Notes under the pieces: model-generated | Seen by the model: only the letters and a program-made list of their open reading frames with translations | Database searches by the model: none | What the model was told of the DNA's origin: nothing | Shown here: positions 1-7,527 of the stretch, piece by piece | Numbering within the stretch: position 1 is the first letter of the stretch | Layout of the letters: every line of letters begins with the position of its first letter | Origin: Bacteroidales bacterium | GTDB lineage: Bacteria > Bacteroidota > Bacteroidia > Bacteroidales > Paludibacteraceae | NCBI GenBank assembly: GCA_900767595.1 | Contig: CAAFZS010000006.1 | Span: 1-7,527 of the forward strand | Direction: 5' to 3' | DNA: 7,527 nucleotides | Program-made: the position numbers and the translations under genes

Positions 1-3307
<3,307 letters not shown>

Positions 3308-3316
3308 TTCATTCAT

Positions 3317-3348
3317 AATAAAGGCGACCTCACGGGGTCGCCTTTATT
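3317..3348 (+). terminator. Intrinsic terminator after rpoC
   Basis: A perfect 13-bp stem (AATAAAGGCGACC at 3317-3329 with 3336-3348) encloses a 6-base loop (TCACGG). It starts 10 bases after the rpoC stop codon. The T-rich tail is folded into the lower stem (CCTTTATTGTT), and the A/T base of the stem makes it nearly symmetric. It most likely ends the rpoB-rpoC transcript. Confidence 0.9.
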
Positions 3349-3354
3349 GTTCTA

Positions 3355-3389
3355 TCCTCAATCCTCATTCCTCAATCCTTTTTCCTCAA
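3355..3389 (+). repeat. Five tandem 7-base units abutting a start codon
   Basis: The units are TCCTCAA, TCCTCAT, TCCTCAA, TCCTTTT and TCCTCAA, in exact 7-base register from 3355 to 3389. The last A of the final unit is the A of the DUF2461 ATG (3389-3391). Three of the five units are identical. The block fills the whole space between the rpoC terminator and the next gene, leaving no room for a Shine-Dalgarno site or a recognisable TAnnTTTG promoter. Confidence 0.85.
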
Positions 3390-4045
3390 TGAAAGACTCC
3401 CTCCATTTCCTCTCCTCCCTCGCCCGTCACAATGACCGCGAGTGGTTCATGGCCAATAAAGATTGGTATAAAGCTTGTCACCAACGTTTTGAGGCGTTTA
3501 CGGCTGCGTATATAGAGCGTCTGGCTGTTCTTGACCCGTCGATGGCTAAACTCACGCCGCGTGACTGTATATGGCGTATCTATCGCGATGTGCGTTTCTC
3601 GGCGGATAAGCGACCGTATAAGGAGTGGTTTGGTACGTTCCCTGCCCCCGGAGGAGGCAAGAAGAGTCCGCAGGGTGGGTATTACTTCCACCTCCAGCCC
3701 GGCCATTGTATGTTTGCTGCGGGGATTTGGTGTCCCGAACCGGACTTACTCAAGACCTTGCGTAAGGAGATAGAGGCGAACTACGATGAGGTAGAGGCGA
3801 TTATGGCAGCGAAGCCGTTTAAGAAATATTTTACGGACTTTGATACCGAGTGGATGCTCAAAAAAGTGCCGGCAGGTTTTGACCCGAACTTCGTTCATGC
3901 CGACTGGCTTAAGCGTAAGGCGTTTACGGTATCCACATCTTTGACGGATGCCGAGGTTTGTCAGCCTGATTTTCTTGACCATCTTATCGATATCGCTGCG
4001 GCTGCCAAACCGATGAACGACTTCCTCAACTACTCGTTCGAGTAA
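3389..4045 (+). CDS. DUF2461 (TIGR02453) family protein
   Basis: The protein has 218 residues and is cytoplasmic, with no signal peptide or membrane segment. It matches the DUF2461 pattern throughout: an N-terminal HNDREWFMANKDWYKA segment (residues 14-29), the central signature IYRDVRFSADKRPYKEWFG, then GGYYFHLQPGHCMFAAGIW and a C-terminal PMNDFLNYSF. Length is normal for the family. The biochemical function of this family is not known to me, so none is assigned. I chose ATG 3389 because homologous sequence begins at MKDSLHFL; the frame is open back to a TTG at 3347, but that extension only translates the 7-base repeats and part of the terminator. No promoter is visible between the rpoC terminator and this gene, so it may depend on read-through or on a promoter type I cannot recognise. 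The stop is TAA at 4043. Confidence 0.93.
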   Translation: MKDSLHFLSSLARHNDREWFMANKDWYKACHQRFEAFTAAYIERLAVLDPSMAKLTPRDCIWRIYRDVRFSADKRPYKEWFGTFPAPGGGKKSPQGGYYFHLQPGHCMFAAGIWCPEPDLLKTLRKEIEANYDEVEAIMAAKPFKKYFTDFDTEWMLKKVPAGFDPNFVHADWLKRKAFTVSTSLTDAEVCQPDFLDHLIDIAAAAKPMNDFLNYSFE

Positions 4046-4081
4046 AATTTTGCAAATAAATTTTATTTTTTTGCTCTAAAA

Positions 4082-4113
4082 TTTGCTCATATGGAAAAAA
4101 AGTATTACCTTTG
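4082..4113 (+). promoter_or_regulatory. Bacteroidetes-type promoter for the peptide/lipoprotein unit
   Basis: The -33 box TTTG (4082-4085) is followed by exactly 20 bases and the -7 box TACCTTTG (4106-4113), matching the Bacteroidetes consensus TTTG / TAnnTTTG. The spacer carries ATATGG plus an A-tract, as in the promoters at 7477-7508 and, on the minus strand, 7209-7178. Transcription would start near 4120, giving a leader of about 205 bases before the small ORF at 4327. A 7-bp inverted repeat (CCTTTGC, 4108-4114; GCAAAGG, 4119-4125) overlaps the -7 box and start site. Confidence 0.8.
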
Positions 4114-4178
4114 CAGCGGCAAAGGGAAGCCTTTTCCCTAGATACGGTTTTTCCGTTAAGCGGAAACACCATGTGTTG

Positions 4179-4186
4179 TATATTTG
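4179..4186 (+). promoter_or_regulatory. Possible second promoter (-7 box only)
   Basis: TATATTTG fits TAnnTTTG and is followed by GCAGTCGA; the 11-base string TTTGCAGTCGA is identical to the start region of the minus-strand ATPase promoter. No TTTG lies 19-21 bases upstream (the region reads CCGTTAAG, inside a hairpin arm). This is either a weak second start or a chance match. Confidence 0.35.
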
Positions 4187-4233
4187 CAGTCGATTTCGTG
4201 ACAGTTGTGTTGCGAGAACATAAAAAATTAGGT

Positions 4234-4273
4234 AACAATTTGCCCTCCCCAGAAATGGGGGGGGTAAATTGTT
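4234..4273. repeat. Long GC-rich hairpin in the leader
   Basis: A 17-bp stem (4234-4250 with 4257-4273) with only two G-T wobbles encloses the 6-base loop AGAAAT. The 3' arm contains eight consecutive G residues (4257-4264). It ends 53 bases before the small ORF. Without a T-run after it, it is more likely a dispersed palindromic element or an RNA-stability or translation-control structure than a terminator. Confidence 0.7.
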
Positions 4274-4326
4274 GATATATAGCAAGTTACAAAATAACAA
4301 TATTTATTAACTCAAATTTTAAGCGT

Positions 4327-4464
4327 ATGAAACATTACAATCAACCGGAGACGAAGTTTCTCCAAGTCGTAAACAGCAGTATCATCTGCGCCAGCGGCGG
4401 ACCCGCACCGGCTCCTTTCACTGGTCAACTCGGGACAATGAAAAATACCGATAAAAGTTGGTAA
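4327..4464 (+). CDS. Small peptide gene (45 residues) ahead of the lipoprotein
   Basis: The frame opens at ATG 4327 and closes at TAA 4462. It begins MKHYNQPETKFLQVV, then has SSIICASGGPAPAPF and ends DKSW. I do not recognise a named family. The pattern (M-K-x-Y-x-x-P-E-x-x-x-L, then a hydrophobic patch ending in C-x-S-G-G) resembles short unnamed proteins often seen in Bacteroidales beside surface-protein genes; that is recollection, not a search. There is no classical signal peptide. The Gly-Gly in the middle could be a cleavage site of the double-glycine type, but this is speculative. It lies 29 bases upstream of the lipoprotein ATG on the same strand with no terminator between them, so co-transcription is likely. 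No Shine-Dalgarno site is seen; the upstream bases are A+T-rich. Confidence 0.6.
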   Translation: MKHYNQPETKFLQVVNSSIICASGGPAPAPFTGQLGTMKNTDKSW

Positions 4465-4479
4465 GTCGTTAATTTAATT

Positions 4480-4484
4480 AAGGA
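4480..4484 (+). promoter_or_regulatory. Shine-Dalgarno-like site for the lipoprotein
   Basis: AAGGA lies 9 bases before ATG 4494. It supports that start, which is also required by the signal peptide. It is notable because neither the small ORF nor the DUF2461 gene has such a site. Confidence 0.5.
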
Positions 4485-4493
4485 ACACGCAAA

Positions 4494-5900
4494 ATGAAAA
4501 AGATGATGTATTTCGCAGCTGCGTTGTTAGTACTCGTTGGCTGCCAAAAGAAAGACAACTCTATTGAGAATACTCCCAAAGAAGTCGTAACAATTAAAGG
4601 TTCTATTGAACTTCCCCAAACGCCGCATAAGATTGCTGCCCCCACCGGTTGGGAAAGTGAGACGCAAGAGTTTGGTATGCGTTGGGAAGAAAACGATCAG
4701 ATTTATATCTACAATGATGGTCTCGGAGAGTGTTCTTTATTTACGATAGCATCCGGCGTAGGTGATAGTGAGGCTTCTTTCAATGGTAGTCCGTTGTCGG
4801 ATATGGATGGTTACAGCGTAGCATACGGCTATGACCCCAAAGGTGACTATAAAGGAGAAGCAACTTATCCAACTTATCCCGTTCCTTATGTTGAGGGCAA
4901 CTATCGTCCTTTTGCAGAGGGTTTGGGTGCCGCTGACGGCTTTACTATTGAAAATTTCGGTCCCGTTATCGGTTTGCAACTCAAAGGAGACGGTGTCTTC
5001 TCGAAGATTGAGGTCGCTTTGTTGAATGACAGCAAAGCAACATTGGCTACTTACACGATGACGTTTGCAGAGGTTCTTGCTTTGAATGAGAGCACGGCTA
5101 CCAATGTTTACTTCCCTATCCAAGCCAACGCAGATGCAGCCGAGATAGCTATCAGTTTCTATAAAAAGGTGAATTCAGAAGAAGTTCTTACTTTGACTAA
5201 AACTACTAATATGCCGGAAGCAAACAAAGTTACGACCTTCCCCGTACTAACTTTCCAAAGTGCTTACGAGTATGTTGACCTTGGTTTGCCCAGCGGATTA
5301 AAATGGGCAACCTGCAATGTAGGTGCAACCGCCCCCGAAGGTAACGGCGATTACTTCGCTTGGGGTGAGACAGAGCCCTATTATGCCGACACCACCACTG
5401 ATCCTATTACTTGGAAAGCAGGCAAAGAAGAGGGCTATAATTGGCAGTCATATGAGGGCTACACAGGTGAGGAGGATTTTACCGAATGGAATCCTGCCCC
5501 CTATGATGATAACGAGATTCTAAAACCGGAATACGATGCTGCTACTGTCAATTGGGGAGGCAATTGGCGTATGCCGACTGTAGATGAGTTTCATGAATTG
5601 TTGGATAATTGCGACCTTGAGGAGACTACACTAAATGGCGTGTATGGTTATAAATTTACCAGCAAAGTATCTGGTTATGAGAATAACTCAATCTTTTTGC
5701 CCGCTTCCGGCGCCCGCTACGATTTGTTGCTCGACTCTTTCGGTTCCGTAGGCTACTACTGGTCCTCTTCGCACTGCCACATCTCGCAATGCGCGTACGT
5801 TTTCTCCTTCAATTCGGACGAAGAAGTGTTTTGGGATTACTGGAGCGAACGCCTCTTTGGATTTTCCGTGCGCCCGGTCTATAAAATTGTTTACAAGTAG
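4494..5900 (+). CDS. Surface lipoprotein: fimbrillin-like N-terminal half and C-terminal FISUMP domain
   Basis: The protein has 468 residues. Residues 1-17 are a lipoprotein signal peptide (MKKMMYFAAALLVLVGC) with lipobox LVGC and lipidated Cys17. The next residues, QKKDN, resemble the charged surface-export signal after the Cys in Bacteroidetes lipoproteins, so display outside the outer membrane is likely. Residues ~30-255 are beta-rich with a WEENDQIYIYND segment (64-75), like fimbrillin-type domains; this assignment is moderate. Residues ~257-464 form a FISUMP (Fib_succ_major, TIGR02145) domain: YVDLGLPSGLKWATCNVGA (260-278), GDYFAWGE (285-292), NWGGNWRMPTVDEFHELL (353-370), FLPASGARY (401-409), YWSSS (422-426) and GFSVRPV (456-462). 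This fold is related to C-type lectins, so ligand binding or adhesion is plausible, but the ligand is unknown. Base composition changes sharply at ~5700, inside the domain. It is probably co-transcribed with the 45-residue peptide gene. Confidence 0.92.
   Translation: MKKMMYFAAALLVLVGCQKKDNSIENTPKEVVTIKGSIELPQTPHKIAAPTGWESETQEFGMRWEENDQIYIYNDGLGECSLFTIASGVGDSEASFNGSPLSDMDGYSVAYGYDPKGDYKGEATYPTYPVPYVEGNYRPFAEGLGAADGFTIENFGPVIGLQLKGDGVFSKIEVALLNDSKATLATYTMTFAEVLALNESTATNVYFPIQANADAAEIAISFYKKVNSEEVLTLTKTTNMPEANKVTTFPVLTFQSAYEYVDLGLPSGLKWATCNVGATAPEGNGDYFAWGETEPYYADTTTDPITWKAGKEEGYNWQSYEGYTGEEDFTEWNPAPYDDNEILKPEYDAATVNWGGNWRMPTVDEFHELLDNCDLEETTLNGVYGYKFTSKVSGYENNSIFLPASGARYDLLLDSFGSVGYYWSSSHCHISQCAYVFSFNSDEEVFWDYWSERLFGFSVRPVYKIVYK
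5700..5880 (+). other. Candidate variable region (lectin-like C-terminus of the FISUMP domain)
   Basis: Over 5701-5880 I count 25 A and 99 G+C in 180 bases, against 53 A and 72 G+C in the preceding 180 (5521-5700). In the frame from Arg407 to Val462, 36 of 56 codons end in C or T and only one is Asn (440). Fixed positions (YWSSS, AY, FNS, GFSVRPV) alternate with unusual residues (HCHI, QC, VFS, DEE, LF). This fits a diversity-generating retroelement variable region in which AAC/AAT codons of a template have been altered at adenines. The stretch ends six residues before the C-terminus, where such regions usually sit. No template repeat or reverse transcriptase is in the window. Cassette exchange between FISUMP paralogues is the main alternative. 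Confidence 0.45.
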
Positions 5901-5937
5901 TATCCCTGCAACCTAATCGGAAAGACCCTATCCCCAA

Positions 5938-5960
5938 CCCTTTCCCTCATAGGGCAAGGG
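5938..5960. repeat. Palindromic element CCCTTTCCCT / AGGGCAAGGG
   Basis: Arms of 10 bases (5938-5947 and 5951-5960) with one internal mismatch enclose a 3-base loop (CAT). It lies 37 bases after the lipoprotein stop codon and just before the terminator. The C-rich context (CCCTATCCCCAACCC) is like that of small dispersed palindromes in Bacteroidales intergenic regions, by recollection only. Confidence 0.55.
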
Positions 5961-5963
5961 AGC

Positions 5964-6000
5964 AAAAATCCGCTTCGAGCATCACTCGGAGCGGTTTTTT
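5964..6000. terminator. Bidirectional intrinsic terminator between convergent genes
   Basis: The stem CCGCTTCGAG (5970-5979) pairs with CTCGGAGCGG (5985-5994), with one G-T wobble and a 5-base loop CATCA. It is flanked by AAAAA (5964-5968) and TTTTTT (5995-6000), so a T-run follows the hairpin on either strand. It sits 63 bases after the lipoprotein stop codon and 20 bases beyond the end of the minus-strand ATPase gene, and so can serve both. Confidence 0.92.
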
Positions 6001-6020
6001 GTTGAAATAGTGATTGCACA

Positions 6021-7148
6021 TTAAACCCCTACGAATGTTGCGTAGTTATCAGGAGTAATAACCTCAAACGAGGCATTGGGATAAGCTTCTCTGAACGGTT
6101 TAGGGGCGTTGGGCATTTTCTTTGGATTGAACTTGAACTCAAAAGCACTCATAATACCATCCTCTATTTCAATGAAATCAATTTCAGATTGGGCTTGCGT
6201 TCTCCAAAAATAGATCTGTGCAAATCTTCCGGAATATGAGTTATGTTTGATACGTTCGCTTAGCATTAGATTTTCCCATAAAGCACCAACATCATTTCGC
6301 AAGGATAAGGGCGCAAAATTACTGATAATAGCGTTGCGTACGCCATTATCATAGAAATAAATTTTACGATTATGACGTAACTCTGTACGAAGGTTGCCGC
6401 TGTAGGATGGTAAACGGAAAATAACGAAGCACTTTTCTAATAAGTCAATATAGGTCTCAATAGTAGCCCGATCAACACCAATCAAGCGACTTAACTCGTT
6501 ATAGGAAACTTGCTCTCCTAATTGCATAGCCAATGCTTGCAAAAGACGACCTAATATCTCAGGCTTGCGGATACCATTATAAGTCAATAAATCTTTGTAA
6601 AGATAATTATTGGCAATGGCAGCCAGCAACCGTTTTGCGTTGTCCGGATGGGTTACGATTTCGGGATAACACCCATAAATGAGGCGCTGTTCTAAAAGAC
6701 GATGCTCTTCACGAGTAGAAGTGTGAGCACTTAATTCCGCCAAGGACAAAGGATATAACCGATACTCGTAAATACGTCCTGTCGCAGGTTCATTGATTTG
6801 ATTAGCTAATTCTAAAGACGAAGACCCCGTGACAATGACTTGTACTTGATTACGATACGTATCCGCCATCATTTTTAGTGTCAATCCAATATTACGAACG
6901 CGCTGAGCCTCATCTATCACAACATAACGCTTTTGCCCAACTAATTGTTGTAACTCTGTTGTTGTACGATTAGTTAAGGCTTCACAATCATCCATATTGT
7001 CGCAATTGAGCCAAAGAACTTCATTTTGCGGAATAGATAGTTGAGACAACAAGGTTGTTTTTCCTACTTGACGAGGACCTAATACGACAATAATCTTCCC
7101 TTGAAAGAAGTCGGAAACGATAGGATAATTAATGAGTCGATTAATCAT
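6021..7148 (-). CDS. AAA_14 / DUF4143 family ATPase with nuclease-like C-terminus
   Basis: The protein has 375 residues from ATG 7148 (MINRLINYPIVSDFF). It has the P-loop GPRQVGKTT (24-32), Walker B YVVIDEAQ (75-82) and a VTGSSSLEL sensor-type strand (106-114), typical of AAA_14. A helix-turn-helix-like segment (VSYNELSRLIGVDRATIETYI) precedes the DUF4143 C-terminal part. That part contains YFWRTQAQSEIDFI and FEFKF, giving Asp324 and Glu337-x-Lys339, the layout of a PD-(D/E)XK nuclease-like core. Length is normal for the family. Such proteins are common in bacteria and archaea, often in many copies, but their cellular role is not established. The frame is open to an ATG at 7220, but that extension would translate the promoter (7178-7209), so 7148 is preferred. 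The gene is visibly more A+T-rich than rpoC, which may indicate transfer. It runs convergent to the lipoprotein gene. Confidence 0.93.
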   Translation of the reverse strand: MINRLINYPIVSDFFQGKIIVVLGPRQVGKTTLLSQLSIPQNEVLWLNCDNMDDCEALTNRTTTELQQLVGQKRYVVIDEAQRVRNIGLTLKMMADTYRNQVQVIVTGSSSLELANQINEPATGRIYEYRLYPLSLAELSAHTSTREEHRLLEQRLIYGCYPEIVTHPDNAKRLLAAIANNYLYKDLLTYNGIRKPEILGRLLQALAMQLGEQVSYNELSRLIGVDRATIETYIDLLEKCFVIFRLPSYSGNLRTELRHNRKIYFYDNGVRNAIISNFAPLSLRNDVGALWENLMLSERIKHNSYSGRFAQIYFWRTQAQSEIDFIEIEDGIMSAFEFKFNPKKMPNAPKPFREAYPNASFEVITPDNYATFVGV

Positions 7149-7177
7149 ATAAACAGCTTTTTGAATTATTTCGACTG

Positions 7178-7209
7178 CAAAGGTACGACTTTTTTTTGAT
7201 ATATGCAAA
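7178..7209 (-). promoter_or_regulatory. Bacteroidetes-type promoter of the ATPase gene
   Basis: On the minus strand, TTTG (7209-7206), a 20-base spacer and TACCTTTG (7185-7178) match the consensus exactly. The spacer holds ATATC and a run of A, followed by GT. Transcription would start near 7172, giving a leader of about 24 bases before ATG 7148. This fixes the start codon and rules out the longer frame. Confidence 0.88.
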
Positions 7210-7224
7210 TAAAAACGCACGAAT

Positions 7225-7284
7225 TCTACAAATTTATACCAAAAACGTAGAATATAATCTATAAATTCATACTAAATATGTAGA
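7225..7284. repeat. Two 27-base direct repeats upstream of the ATPase promoter
   Basis: Copies at 7225-7251 and 7258-7284 match at 22 of 27 positions and are separated by 6 bases (33-base period). Each copy starts with TCTA(C/T) and ends with GTAGA, giving each a short dyad at its ends. They lie 16 bases beyond the -33 box of the ATPase promoter, on its upstream side. This layout suits paired protein-binding sites. Confidence 0.65.
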
Positions 7285-7342
7285 TTTCTCACTAAGGACT
7301 GACGAACCCTCAACAAATCCCCGCCGCGATTTAACGAACGAT

Positions 7343-7437
7343 AGGGACGCAGGGACGGTAGGGACGATGGTTTTTATAACCCCACCCGCGCGTATGTGTA
7401 TATTTAGAAGTATCGTCCCTATCGCCCCTGCGTCCCT
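7343..7437. repeat. Long inverted repeat, 26-base arms
   Basis: Arms at 7343-7368 and 7412-7437 pair over 26 positions with 24 Watson-Crick pairs, one G-T and one A-C mismatch, around a 43-base centre. The left arm itself contains AGGGACG three times (7343, 7351, 7360). The centre starts with a smaller palindrome, GGTTTTTATAACC (7369-7381). No transposase gene and no clear target-site duplication is visible. Confidence 0.8.
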
Positions 7438-7476
7438 CAAAAGAAACACTAAAAATAACTAAAAATCGCAAATAAA

Positions 7477-7508
7477 TTTGCATATATGGAAAAAAAAGTG
7501 TAATTTTG
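7477..7508 (+). promoter_or_regulatory. Bacteroidetes-type promoter for a gene beyond the window
   Basis: TTTG (7477-7480), a 20-base spacer and TAATTTTG (7501-7508) fit the consensus. The spacer (CATATATGG then an A-tract and GTG) is almost the same as in the promoter at 4082. A palindrome (TTTTGC 7504-7509, GCAAAA 7513-7518) overlaps the -7 box and start site. Its gene must start to the right of 7527. Confidence 0.82.
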
Positions 7509-7527
7509 CAGCGCAAAACTGCAAAAC

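Larger units (their letters stand above)
4114..4326 (+). other. Structured non-coding leader
   Basis: I see no convincing ORF here. Three stem-loops can be drawn. The first is AGGGAA/TTCCCT (4123-4128 with 4134-4139). The second is a 10-bp stem with one mismatch (4146-4155 with 4161-4170, loop TTAAG). The third is the long GC-rich hairpin at 4234-4273, listed separately. None is followed by a T-run, so they do not look like simple terminators. The stretch just before the small ORF (4274-4326) is very A+T-rich, as is usual for leaders in this phylum. No known riboswitch is recognised. Confidence 0.5.
7149..7527. other. Gene-free intergenic stretch
   Basis: About 380 bases separate the ATPase start from the window end. 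They contain the ATPase promoter, a pair of 27-base direct repeats, a long inverted repeat and a rightward promoter. Two short minus-strand frames here run through the inverted repeat and lack family features, so no gene is called. Confidence 0.7.

Noticed and set aside
3347..3388. TTG start extending the DUF2461 protein by 14 residues
   Set aside because: The extension translates the terminator tail and the 7-base repeats; family similarity begins at ATG 3389.
4026..4300. Two overlapping minus-strand frames of about 70 codons in the leader
   Set aside because: They run through the promoter and hairpins on the wrong strand, and have A+T-driven composition with no protein features.
4494..5900. 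Local template repeat or reverse transcriptase for the candidate variable region
   Set aside because: I looked for a second copy of the YWSSS...SVRPV segment and for a reverse transcriptase frame in the window and found neither, so the retroelement idea remains a hypothesis about another locus.
7149..7220. Longer ATPase with a start at 7220
   Set aside because: The extra 24 codons are encoded by the promoter (boxes at 7206-7209 and 7178-7185), so they would lie largely upstream of the transcript start.
7225..7284. CRISPR-like array
   Set aside because: Only two imperfect copies with a 6-base gap; a CRISPR needs near-identical repeats with ~30-base unique spacers.
7267..7516. Two ~60-codon minus-strand frames
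   Set aside because: They cross the inverted repeat and the end promoter; repetitive residues reflect the AGGGACG repeats, not a gene.

Overview
The window looks like a chromosomal segment from a member of the Bacteroidales (Bacteroidetes). Four things point there: three promoters of the Bacteroidetes type (TTTG, exactly 20 bases, then TAnnTTTG), near-absence of strong Shine-Dalgarno sites, a lipoprotein ending in a FISUMP (Fib_succ_major) domain, and a DUF2461 gene of the kind common in that phylum. The sequence does not support a call to genus.

Layout. Positions 1-3307 hold the last ~1100 codons of rpoC (RNA polymerase beta'), closed by a strong hairpin terminator (3317-3348). Next is a run of five 7-base units (3355-3389) whose last unit runs into the start codon of a DUF2461 protein gene (3389-4045). 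A ~280-base leader follows. It has one good promoter (4082-4113), a second weaker candidate (4179-4186) and a long GC-rich hairpin (4234-4273). The leader precedes a two-gene unit: a 45-residue peptide gene (4327-4464), then a 468-residue surface-type lipoprotein (4494-5900) with a fimbrillin-like N-terminal half and a C-terminal FISUMP domain. A bidirectional terminator (5964-6000) separates this unit from a convergent minus-strand gene (7148-6021) for an AAA_14/DUF4143 ATPase with its own promoter (7178-7209). The last ~380 bases carry no convincing gene. They hold that promoter, two 27-base direct repeats, a 26-base-arm inverted repeat, and a rightward promoter at the very end that must serve a gene beyond the window.

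How it fits together. rpoC and the DUF2461 gene are ordinary chromosomal content. The peptide/lipoprotein pair is the accessory part and probably acts at the cell surface. Its most striking feature is a sharp change in base composition at about position 5700: adenine falls from 53/180 to 25/180 and G+C rises from 72/180 to 99/180 (counted directly). The change coincides with the C-type-lectin-like end of the FISUMP domain. Together with many NNC/NNT codons and a YWSSS...GFSVRPV frame, this looks like the variable region of a diversity-generating retroelement target, or otherwise a swapped cassette. No reverse transcriptase or template repeat lies in the window, so this is a hypothesis.
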